From the NCBI GenBank assembly GCA_943913325.1, contig CALTXP010000092.1:1-5925 (forward strand): a stretch of DNA of 5,925 nt, given 5' to 3'. Below the pieces are notes generated by a model. It did no database searches. It saw nothing but the letters and a program-made list of their open reading frames with translations, and had not been told where the DNA came from. This document shows positions 1 to 5,925 of the stretch, in pieces. This DNA comes from an uncultured Anaerococcus sp. Its GTDB lineage: Bacteria; Bacillota; Clostridia; Tissierellales; Peptoniphilaceae. Positions within the stretch are counted from its first letter, which is position 1; each line of letters opens with the position of its first letter. The translations under genes were made by a program, and so were the position numbers.

Positions 1-52
1 CTATATATTCAATCAATTTCAAAGTGAGTTATATACAACCTATTTTTTAGTT

Positions 53-70
53 TTATTTATGATACGCTTC
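53..70 (-). other. SCC-type attachment site (attL/attR-like direct repeat)
   Basis: Read on the minus strand this is GAAGCGTATCATAAATAA. It fits the degenerate core GAAGCRTATCAYAAATRA, which the Ccr recombinases use at the 3' end of orfX (rlmH) and which bounds SCC and SCCmec elements. No orfX coding sequence can be recognised on either side, so this is not the chromosomal orfX junction itself. The following minus-strand bases (52 down to 1, beginning AACTAAAAAATAGGTTG) resemble, from memory, the interior flank next to an SCC left junction. This suggests a boundary between two tandem elements, or the far end of one. The motif match is direct; the tandem arrangement is inference. Confidence 0.75.
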
Positions 71-96
71 TCCCTATCAGTGATTTTGCTAAAAAA

Positions 97-135
97 CCTT
101 CAAAGTTATTATTTTTTCAACAAATAATTTGAAGG
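97..135 (-). terminator. Rho-independent terminator, possibly bidirectional
   Basis: The arms 97-110 (CCTTCAAAGTTATT) and 123-135 (AATAATTTGAAGG) pair over 13 bp with a single bulged G. The loop is 111-122. On the minus strand the stem is followed by six T residues, so it would end the broken minus-strand gene that stops at 206-208, about 70 bases upstream. On the plus strand the stem is followed by ATTTTTATTATTT, so it may also work in that direction. Positions 136-205 hold nothing else that I recognise. Confidence 0.7.
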
Positions 136-205
136 ATTTTTATTATTTAATATTAACTTTATTTAATTATTGATAATAATCGTGCGGCTAATAATACAGA
201 GGCTA

Positions 206-780
206 TTACTGGACTAAATCGGCATTAGACTGTTCATCTGTTTCTGACAGTGTATTATTCTTAACTTGTGTTTGAGTTTCAATATTTGTTTGAGGCTTGA
301 GTAGTACTTGAATTCTGTAATTGATTACTTTAGTTTGATTCGCTATTATCAGTTTTTCACTTTTAAACTTCATTATTCGCACTATTATTAGATAGTGTTA
401 AATCTTGGATTTTTGTTGATGGGTAATAATCTACTTTAGTTAATTCTTGATAGTCAATCTCAGCTACAGCTCCAGCGTCATTTTCTACTAAACCATATTT
501 ATACTACATCCCCAAGTTCAGAATTCTTAACATGAAAACTCACAGAATAGTCTACTTTATCTTCAGGTTTTTAAAAAATTACATTTTCTAGATGGTAATA
601 TTGTTCTTTCATAACACTAATGTCTATATCTGGAACATTATTAGCTGTTACTTCGCTTTCAGTCGTATGCTAATTAATAAAGTATTTACTAATATAATTG
701 TAGCAAAAATATTTGCTTTTATATCTTGTTTCAGATTTAATTCTTATTGTTTGTTTTCTTCTTTTTATTTTCTTAAGTAG
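206..780 (-). pseudogene. Broken gene for a small membrane-anchored or exported protein
   Basis: Reading the minus strand and following coding character through frame changes gives one coherent protein. It has a strongly basic start (KKIKRRKQTIRIK), then a hydrophobic stretch around 670-720 (IFATIILVNTLLISI) that looks like a signal peptide or signal anchor. A polar extracellular part follows (for example VPDIDISVMKEQYYHLENVI, then PEDKVDYSVSFHVKNSELGD), ending in SNADLVQ and TAA at 206-208. Frame shifts lie near 720, 662, 499 and 362, and in-frame stops at 571-573 and 499-501, so it cannot yield a product. No clear start codon is visible; a GTG near 797 is possible. The beta-rich, N/D/E-rich outer part resembles small staphylococcal lipoproteins or exported proteins, but I do not recognise a family. 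The hairpin at 97-135 fits as its terminator. Confidence 0.6.
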
Positions 781-797
781 TAACTCTCGAAATTGCA

Positions 798-900
798 CTA
801 CACATCCAATTCCTCAATAATATGCATTCCATTCGCTGTTATTTGTATTTAGTATTTCTAATTCCAACTTAATTGCAAAGAAATTATTTATATGAAAGTT
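798..900 (-). pseudogene. Fragment of an unidentified coding sequence
   Basis: Two minus-strand frames together look protein-like: one gives FAIKLELEILNTNNSEW and the other ANGMHIIEELDV followed by TAG at 798-800. They overlap around 835, as expected for the tail of a gene broken by an indel. There is no start in the window that makes sense and no product that I recognise. It may be the tail of a gene that once preceded the broken gene at 206-780, or part of that gene. Support is weak. Confidence 0.25.
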
Positions 901-979
901 ATTTTTGTTTCTCTTTTTTGCAGAATATTTTATCAAATCAAATATATTTTTAATACTTTTTCTCTATTCTACGAGGATT

Positions 980-1272
980 ATCGATTTCTTTTTAACCAAG
1001 CCAATTGGGATCATCAAGATGAGGTCCTCGTCCCCTGTTCTACGGGGTAGTTATCGAATTCCAAAAGACAAGCATCAATACAAATTGAAAATCACAGATG
1101 ATAATCTGCAAGTCGATTACCCTCGTCAATTTCTGAAAGGCGCACATGCACCGAGTGTTAAAGCACAGCACGTTATTCATTGGGGCGACACCTTCTGGGT
1201 TTCTTCGTTATGGTTAGCGTGGTTTTATTAATATCTGCTATCATTTATATTGTAGTAAAACGTCGTAATTAA
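980..1272 (+). pseudogene. Remnant of the C-terminal end of an amino acid permease (APC-type)
   Basis: Two pieces support this. Near 1000-1063 the frame reads GIIKMRSSSPVLRGSYRIP, which fits the cytoplasmic loop of APC-superfamily permeases (roughly LRxxxPxxxRxYRIP). At 1189-1272, one frame over, the sequence reads HLLGFFVMVSVVLLISAIIY then IVVKRRN and TAA, a good last membrane helix with a basic cytoplasmic tail. A frameshift lies around 1180-1190. Between the pieces are about 40 hydrophilic residues instead of the expected membrane helices, so an internal deletion is also likely. The N-terminal nine or ten helices are absent. It ends 41 bases before the decarboxylase gene, as expected for the import or exchange partner of an amino acid decarboxylase. 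The family call is inference; alternative membrane proteins remain possible. The stretch 901-979 contains nothing else that I recognise. Confidence 0.5.
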
Positions 1273-1302
1273 TACGTCTGTCTTTTATTAAAAATATAAT
1301 TG

Positions 1303-1308
1303 AAGGAG
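1303..1308 (+). promoter_or_regulatory. Ribosome binding site of the decarboxylase gene
   Basis: AAGGAG lies 5 bases before ATG 1314 and 11 bases before the next in-frame ATG at 1320. The spacing favours 1314, with 1320 still possible. I see no convincing promoter directly upstream; transcription may once have come from the permease side. Confidence 0.8.
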
Positions 1309-1313
1309 AGAGT

Positions 1314-2738
1314 ATGGAAATGGAATTCAATGAGAACAATATCGACTTAGAGACGATTATCAGAGATGAAGTTAATAAATATTTATCTAGAGATATTGGA
1401 GACTTACCTGCGACACAACAGGCGCCGCTCGAGTTGAGAGAGAAATATGAAAAGATGGAAGTGCCGAATAAAGGGCGAGATATCTATGAAGTACTCAAAG
1501 ATTTAAATAATGAAGTGCTGAATTATTTATATCGTCCGAACCATCCACGTTCATTCTCATTTATACCAGGTCCAGCATCACGTCTATCATGGCTTGGAGA
1601 CATTTTAACAACAGCAAATAATATCCATGCCTCTAATTTTGCCAATGCGACGCTGCCAATTAATATTGAGCGTAATTTAATTAACTACTTGGTAGGAAAA
1701 ATCGGTTATGAGATCAAACCGGCCGGTGGTGTCTTTGTATCTGGCGGTTCAATGGCCAATTTAACAGCTATCGTTGCGGCTAGAGATGCACAGGTAGAAA
1801 TGGAAGATATTAAAAAAGCAACCGTTTATCTTACATCTCAAACGCATCATTCTGTAGGCAAAGCCTTGCATGTTGCAGGCTTCCTTAAAAATAATATCCG
1901 CAGAATTGAGTACAACGATGACTTTACAATGAATACAGATAGCTTAAAAGCCGCAATTGATAAAGATATTGAAGAAGGTTACAAACCTGCTATGGTGATT
2001 GCGACTGCAGGCACGACTAATACAGGTTCTGTCGATGATTTCACCACACTTGGAGATATTTGTGATCACTACAATCTATGGCTCCATGTAGACGGTGCTT
2101 ATGGACTATCACATATCTTATCCGATAAAGCACAACACTTATTTAAAGGCATTGAACGTTCAGATAGTGCCAGTTGGGATGCTCACAAATTACTGTTCCA
2201 AACATATAGTTGCGCTATGGTAATCGTGAAAGAAAAGAATCATCTGCTGCAAAGCTTTGGCGAAGATGCTGAGTACTTGGATGATATTGCTTCAGATGAT
2301 GATGTGATTGATCCAGAAATGTTAGGCATTGAACTTACACGCCCTGCACGTGCTTTAAAATTATGGATTACTCTGCAAGTCATTGGTGAAGATGAAATTA
2401 TCGAGCGCATTAAATACGGCGAAGGTTTAGCAGAATATGCAGAAGAATACGTGTCAAGTCTCGATAACTGGCGTATTATCTCACACGCTAATCTTTCCAT
2501 TGTGAACTTCAGATATGAAAACAGTGATTTAACTGAAGCACAAAATAATCAACTCAATAGCATGGCTGCGCAAAAAATTGCAGATTCTGGTTATGCCATT
2601 GCTTATACCACAGTATTGAATAACCAACGTGTCATTCGTTTATGTACAACGAACCCATTAACGACACATGATGATATCAGAGAAACAATAAATCGCCTTG
2701 ATCAGTATATTGGTGATTACGATATGAAAGATGCTTAA
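1314..2738 (+). CDS. sadA: SadA-like aromatic L-amino acid decarboxylase (PLP, group II)
   Basis: This intact cytoplasmic enzyme of 474 residues is predicted to remove CO2 from aromatic amino acids (phenylalanine, tyrosine, tryptophan, possibly L-DOPA), giving trace amines. The fold-type I, group II PLP decarboxylase signatures are all present in order: the phosphate-binding GGSMAN at 144-149; His178 in SQTHHSV, which stacks on the cofactor ring; TAGTTNTG at 231-238; HVDGAYG at 258-264, with Asp260 contacting the pyridine nitrogen; and Lys292 in SWDAHKLLF, the Schiff-base lysine. The length is normal for bacterial members. The start at 1314 has a well-placed AAGGAG. SadA of Staphylococcus pseudintermedius and relatives is the closest family I recall; it makes phenethylamine, tyramine and tryptamine. 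The substrate is assigned by resemblance, and a glutamate, diaminobutyrate or strict tyrosine decarboxylase cannot be excluded. It is the only undamaged gene here, lies behind a permease remnant, and has its own terminator. Its base composition is visibly less AT-rich than the flanking genes, which suggests a different origin. Confidence 0.8.
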   Translation: MEMEFNENNIDLETIIRDEVNKYLSRDIGDLPATQQAPLELREKYEKMEVPNKGRDIYEVLKDLNNEVLNYLYRPNHPRSFSFIPGPASRLSWLGDILTTANNIHASNFANATLPINIERNLINYLVGKIGYEIKPAGGVFVSGGSMANLTAIVAARDAQVEMEDIKKATVYLTSQTHHSVGKALHVAGFLKNNIRRIEYNDDFTMNTDSLKAAIDKDIEEGYKPAMVIATAGTTNTGSVDDFTTLGDICDHYNLWLHVDGAYGLSHILSDKAQHLFKGIERSDSASWDAHKLLFQTYSCAMVIVKEKNHLLQSFGEDAEYLDDIASDDDVIDPEMLGIELTRPARALKLWITLQVIGEDEIIERIKYGEGLAEYAEEYVSSLDNWRIISHANLSIVNFRYENSDLTEAQNNQLNSMAAQKIADSGYAIAYTTVLNNQRVIRLCTTNPLTTHDDIRETINRLDQYIGDYDMKDA

Positions 2739-2763
2739 TCAAAAATACTTCTTAATAGTAAGT

Positions 2764-2794
2764 AACCCCCAAAAAGTTGAACTTTTTAGGGGTT
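2764..2794 (+). terminator. Strong Rho-independent terminator after the decarboxylase gene
   Basis: The arms AACCCCCAAAAAGT (2764-2777) and ACTTTTTAGGGGTT (2781-2794) pair over 14 bp with one C-A mismatch around a TGA loop. The T-rich tract CTTTTTTCTCTTT follows on the plus strand. It starts 25 bases after the decarboxylase stop codon and also separates it from the convergent minus-strand genes. Confidence 0.92.
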
Positions 2795-2805
2795 CTTTTT
2801 TCTCT

Positions 2806-3121
2806 TTATGAGGATTGATTATCTAAGTGTAACTTAGCATCTTTAGCAGGTTTTGCTGGTGTGATACGTCTGCCTTTTCCTAAAATCATTTGAATAATAG
2901 AAGAAACGAGCATGATAACATTAAAAATAATCATTAAGAAAAATACTTTGTGATCAGCGTTGATGGCTACATCTTCCATCTTCTTCATCTTTCAATTTTA
3001 GTGGTTCAAATTTTGGATTAGAATCTTTCAAAGTGTTCAATCTATTTACTTCTTTTAACTGTAATTTAGGAAAATCTATTATCTCTTCATTTTTATAAGT
3101 CTTAGCAAATATATTTTCTTT
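2806..3121 (-). pseudogene. Broken small single-TM protein of unknown function
   Basis: The downstream part, 2988 to 2806, is open for 60 codons. It has a hydrophobic helix (VFFLMIIFNVIMLVSSIIQM) followed by a basic tail (GKGRRITPAKPAK), so one membrane segment with a cytoplasmic C-terminus is predicted. Directly upstream, in the neighbouring frame, the sequence reads as protein too: FAKTYKNEEIIDFPKLQLKE, then SNPKFEPLKLKDEEDG, ending at a TGA. Removing one G near 2977 joins both into LKDEEDEDVAINADHKVFF, so a single-base frameshift is the simplest explanation. No ATG opens the upstream frame; it begins just after a TAA at 3122-3124. The ATG at 2988 of the 60-codon frame has no good ribosome binding site. 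It could be the tail of a larger membrane protein whose front part is gone. I do not recognise the family. Confidence 0.4.
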
Positions 3122-3197
3122 TTAATCGTTTATAGATTTTATCTATTATTGAATTATAATCAAGAAATATATTGGATTTAAATATTCTTAGATTAGG

Positions 3198-4946
3198 TTA
3201 TTGTATAATACTTACATCATAACATTCCTTAATTTTCTTTTGTTCATTATTATCAAGATAATCAAATTGTAAAAAAAGTTTCTTCTTTGCTCGACTCATA
3301 GCTACATAGAATATACGATGCTCTTCATCGTTCATTAAATCTGGTTTCAAAAGTAGACTTAAAGTGTCTTTATTACCTATAACAAATACATTTTCGAATT
3401 CTGCGCCTTTCGCTTTGTGGATAGTAATATGATTACTTGTGTCTTCAACGATATTTGTACATATCACCATATTTTTATATAAAGTGTTTTCGTAAAAATC
3501 TTTTACTTGCCCCTTTCTAAACCCTGAAAGTTTAATATCTAAAGTTTTACATAAAGTATTGTAGAAATTCATTAATGTACCATTACCGTATTTATCATAT
3601 TTATTAATCATATTTATTAGAGAATTAAGAGCTATTTTTTTAGGATTATTTTCATCTTTATAAATCGATTCGACTATTTTTAAGGCATCTTTATATTTAG
3701 TATTCTTAGCTAATTCAATAGCTTTTATAAGCGAAATAATAGTATTCCTTCTTTTACTATTACTATCAATTTCTTGAAATTTTTCCAATAAATTTTTATC
3801 AAAATTATTTCCTTCCAACTTTATTCTCATTGCATTAGAAGTAATATTATCTCTTGACAAGGTAACAAGTGACTCCTTGTTACAAATATTAACTACCTTA
3901 GTATAACTACGAATCCGATTTCCAATCAAAATTGTAACTTTATCATTTTCAATACCACTATATACTGTTTGAGTAATATCTTCTCTGATACTATTTAAAA
4001 AAGTAACTATTTGATATGAACTTCTATGATTTTCTAAGATAGTGTGAGAATTTATTGAATCAACTTTAAACTTCTCAAATAAGGAAACCCGTGCACCTTG
4101 AAAGCTGTAAATTGCCTGTGCCTTATCGCCAATAACCCCCCACTATGCAGCCTTTCTGTCTTATTTTATCTATAATAAAATCTTGTAATTGACTAGTATC
4201 TTGAAATTCATCTATAAAAAAGTAAGGATATTTAGCACATAAAATAGTGAGAATGAATGGGTAATCTCTAATTAATACATATGAAAAAAACAAAACATCA
4301 TCATGATCGATAATTCCTTTCTCCCAATATATTTTTTATAATTTAATAATTGCTTTTCTAGTATATTTAAGTTTGATTTATTTATTCCCATTCTTTTTTT
4401 ACTTTTTTTATCAATTGCTTGAGCTTTGGTATTATCACAAATAAATTGCACATCATTATTTTCGTAAGAAAGTTTCATAGATAGTAGCCAGTTTTGCAAA
4501 GCTTTCTTTAGGACTGGCATTTTTAGTAGTTGATTTCTATTACTAGGCGGTTTTAATTTAGTAAAATATTCAGTTTTTAACCATGCATTTACATATTTGT
4601 TAATCACAATTGGATCACTATGTCCTTTTAATTTTTGCACACAAATTCCGTATTCTTTGGGTAGGAAAGAACAATATGGTTTAACTACGTTTCTATACAA
4701 AAAGCTATGTATTGTAGATATATCTATCCTATTTGAAACACTTTTTCCTAATCTTTGTAAAACTGTCTGAGCAGCCGTATTCGTATAAGTAATACACGCT
4801 ATTTTCTTCATACGTTCGAGCTTTTCAGAAGTTTGTATTACATTTTTGATATGATTCACCAAAAATTCTGTTTTTCCAGCACCAGGACCAGCCTGTATTT
4901 TAAAATCTTGTTCTATATTTAATTTCGTTTGAGCATTAATAATCAT
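3198..4946 (-). pseudogene. gajB: Gabija protein GajB, UvrD-like SF1A helicase, frameshifted
   Basis: In Gabija anti-phage defence GajB is the helicase-like partner that binds GajA and responds to DNA termini or nucleotide depletion. Followed through two frame changes the gene encodes about 582 residues, with every SF1A motif in order: Walker A GPGAGKT 20-26; motif Ia ITYTNTAAQ 52-60; STIHSF; Walker B/motif II DEFQD 246-250; motif III GDKAQAIYSFQGA 273-285; motif IV LENHRSS with Arg308; motif V HKAKGAEFENVFVIG near 510; motif VI YVAMSRAKKK near 547. The breaks are a missing base at about 4326 (IGR instead of IWEKGIIDHDD) and an extra base in the C6 run 4136-4141. As written, the front piece ends at 4272 after Walker A and Ia only, and the middle piece with motifs II-IV has no own start. 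I prefer ATG 4946, one base after the gajA stop; a GTG at 4973 is an alternative, overlapping gajA by 26 bases, but neither has a strong ribosome binding site. The end ...YDVSIIQ then TAA looks natural. It is somewhat longer than the classical GajB of about 500 residues. Confidence 0.82.
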
Positions 4947-4947
4947 A

Positions 4948-5873
4948 TTATTCACACACCCATCGAATTGCACCTTCTATATATTTTGGTACTACAAAAT
5001 CTTCATAGTCACTCTGGCCTTTTAACTCTAAATTATCTTTTAATACTGAAGCTAGCTCTAGAGCATTTTCTCCTTTTCCTATGGAATTTAGGTATCTTGA
5101 TGCTATTAATGCTTTCTTTTTATTATCTTCATTCCAACTGTCATTTGTGTCTTTTAAAGATTTTATTATTCTCTGATTTTCATTAGATGGTGATAATGTA
5201 TCAATTAATTTTTGTAAAGATTCATTTTCTTCATAGTGATCCATTAATTCTGCTAGCTCTTGACTGTTAGAAATCGAGTCTGTAAGTAACAGTTTTAATG
5301 AAGGATTGTCAAACATAAGTTGGTACTCAAATGTTTTTCCATATTTATTAGGTTGAACAAATACTCGTATATTACTGTGCTCATTATTTAGATATTTATC
5401 TAGAGAATTATTAGTTGAATAATCAAATTTATCTAAATCCATTTCATATTCAAAAGGATAGCATGCTTTAAAATTATTTTTTTGTCCATTTTCATTTTTT
5501 TCTTTTCGCATTGGATCTAAATCTGTTATACAAGAAACCTTACGATTAATTGCATATTTATTATTACTATCAAACAAAGATAAAAAATGATTAAAATATC
5601 TCCCGCCTACATTTATTACTGCAACATGATTCTTTTCTAACGGTTTATTTAAATAGTCTGCAAATATATGTAATAGTAATTGTTCTGCTATACCTTCCAC
5701 AAATATTACCTTTTCTGCAAATAGCATATTTGACTTAGTGGCATCTAAAAACCGTTGTACGTACTTCTTACTTTGATTATTCTTATCAAAAACTTTTCCA
5801 GGATAACTAACATTAGTTTTACTATCATCTGTGTAAAGACAAATAATATCATCAATATTTGTAGAAGAAGAAA
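4948..5873 (-). pseudogene. gajA: Gabija protein GajA, OLD-family nuclease, 5'-truncated (TOPRIM half only)
   Basis: Intact GajA is an ATP-regulated, sequence-specific DNA-nicking enzyme: an N-terminal ABC/AAA ATPase fused to a C-terminal TOPRIM nuclease, usually about 580 residues. Here only about 308 residues remain. They begin at SSSTNIDDIICLYTDD, the stretch that follows the H-loop of the ATPase, so the Walker A, signature and Walker B motifs are all missing. The TOPRIM part is complete: KVIFVEGIAEQLLL with Glu64 and Glu68 (numbered from TTG 5886), NVGGRYFNHF 92-101, TDLDP 121-125 with Asp122 and Asp124, and the OLD-type TFEYQLMFDN further on. The C-terminus VPKYIEGAIRWV is typical of the family. 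The open frame can be read from a TTG at 5886, but that codon lies inside the IS end and is fortuitous. The gene meets gajB with a one-base gap, so the two form one operon. Without the ATPase and its own promoter it should be non-functional. Confidence 0.85.
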
Positions 5874-5880
5874 GGTTCTG

Positions 5881-5906
5881 TTGCAAAGTTGAATTTATAG
5901 TATAAT
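5881..5906 (+). promoter_or_regulatory. Probable transposase promoter in the IS end
   Basis: A perfect -10 box TATAAT lies at 5901-5906. The best -35 candidate is TTGCAA at 5881-5886 within the inverted repeat, but the spacer is only 14 bp, so the -35 assignment is unsure. It points into the IS, away from the Gabija genes. Confidence 0.5.
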
Positions 5907-5913
5907 TTTAACA

Positions 5914-5921
5914 AAAAGGAG
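5914..5921 (+). promoter_or_regulatory. Ribosome binding site of the IS transposase
   Basis: AAAAGGAG sits at the right edge of the window. The transposase start codon should fall just outside, which fits the known layout of IS431/IS257. Confidence 0.75.
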
Positions 5922-5925
5922 TCTT

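Larger units (their letters stand above)
5874..5925 (+). mobile_element. Left end of an IS431/IS257-type (IS6/IS26 family) insertion sequence, cut by the window edge
   Basis: The terminal inverted repeat GGTTCTGTTGCAAAGT (5874-5889) matches the ends of staphylococcal IS431/IS257. It is followed by the usual leader, GAATTTATAGTATAATTTTA, and a ribosome binding site, so the DDE transposase gene would start a few bases past the window on the plus strand. The element abuts gajA exactly at the inner end of its ATPase domain. The host bases next to it, 5866-5873 (AGAAGAAA), would be one copy of the 8-bp target duplication if this was a simple insertion. Confidence 0.92.

Noticed and set aside
592..780. 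Plus-strand open frame of 62 codons
   Set aside because: It is antisense to the protein-like minus-strand pseudogene, has Phe/Ile/Cys-rich low-complexity composition and no ribosome binding site.
963..1062. Partial direct repeat, TTCTACGAGG..TTATCGA near 969 and TTCTACGGGG..TTATCGA near 1039
   Set aside because: The match is short and interrupted, and no third copy or arm structure was seen; chance similarity is likely.
1295..1300. TATAAT just before the decarboxylase gene as a -10 box
   Set aside because: It lies only 2 bases before the ribosome binding site, so the transcript would start within or after it, and no -35 box is suitably placed.
2240..2500. Minus-strand open frame of 86 codons inside the decarboxylase gene
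   Set aside because: It is a shadow of a gene with full catalytic motifs on the other strand; its composition is Ser-rich and shows no domain.
3122..3197. Open frame continuing past the gajB TAA in the same frame (about 25 codons)
   Set aside because: The gajB end just after motif VI is natural for the family, so an extended GajB through a nonsense codon is not needed; kept only as part of the unexplained remnant.
4929..5186. Plus-strand open frame of 85 codons across the gajA/gajB junction
   Set aside because: It is antisense to the well-supported GajA C-terminus and is Leu/His-rich, as expected for a shadow frame.
5874..5886. TTG at 5886 as a true GajA start giving a standalone TOPRIM protein
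   Set aside because: The first codons come from the IS inverted repeat, there is no ribosome binding site on the minus strand, and the protein starts in the middle of the OLD fold.

Overview
The window looks like accessory DNA from a coagulase-negative or animal-associated Staphylococcus. The base composition is very AT-rich. The left edge carries an SCC (staphylococcal cassette chromosome) attachment motif, the right edge carries the start of an IS431/IS257-type insertion sequence, and the one fully intact gene is a SadA-like aromatic amino acid decarboxylase. No species can be fixed from sequence alone.

Layout from left to right. Positions 1-72 hold an SCC-type att site reading on the minus strand. 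Next come a hairpin terminator (97-135) and a heavily broken minus-strand gene for a small membrane-anchored or exported protein (206-780), with another scrap of coding sequence behind it (798-900). A plus-strand remnant of the C-terminal end of what is probably an amino acid permease (about 980-1272) leads into the intact decarboxylase gene (1314-2738), which has a good ribosome binding site and a strong terminator (2764-2794). From 2806 to the right end everything reads on the minus strand: a broken single-TM protein of unknown function (2806-3121), then a Gabija-type defence operon with gajB (3198-4946) and gajA (4948-5873).

The Gabija operon is a wreck. GajA has lost its whole N-terminal ABC/AAA ATPase domain at the edge of the IS431-like element and keeps only the TOPRIM nuclease half. 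GajB (UvrD-like helicase) keeps every helicase motif but is split into three frames by two single-base indels, both in short homopolymers. The reading I favour is that IS insertion or IS-mediated deletion killed GajA and its promoter, after which GajB drifted.

The only module likely to work is decarboxylase expression, giving trace amines such as tyramine, phenethylamine or tryptamine from aromatic amino acids. Its presumed dedicated permease is no longer intact here. I found no intact, undescribed system; the most interesting material is the dead Gabija locus and the decarboxylase sitting inside a decaying SCC-like island.
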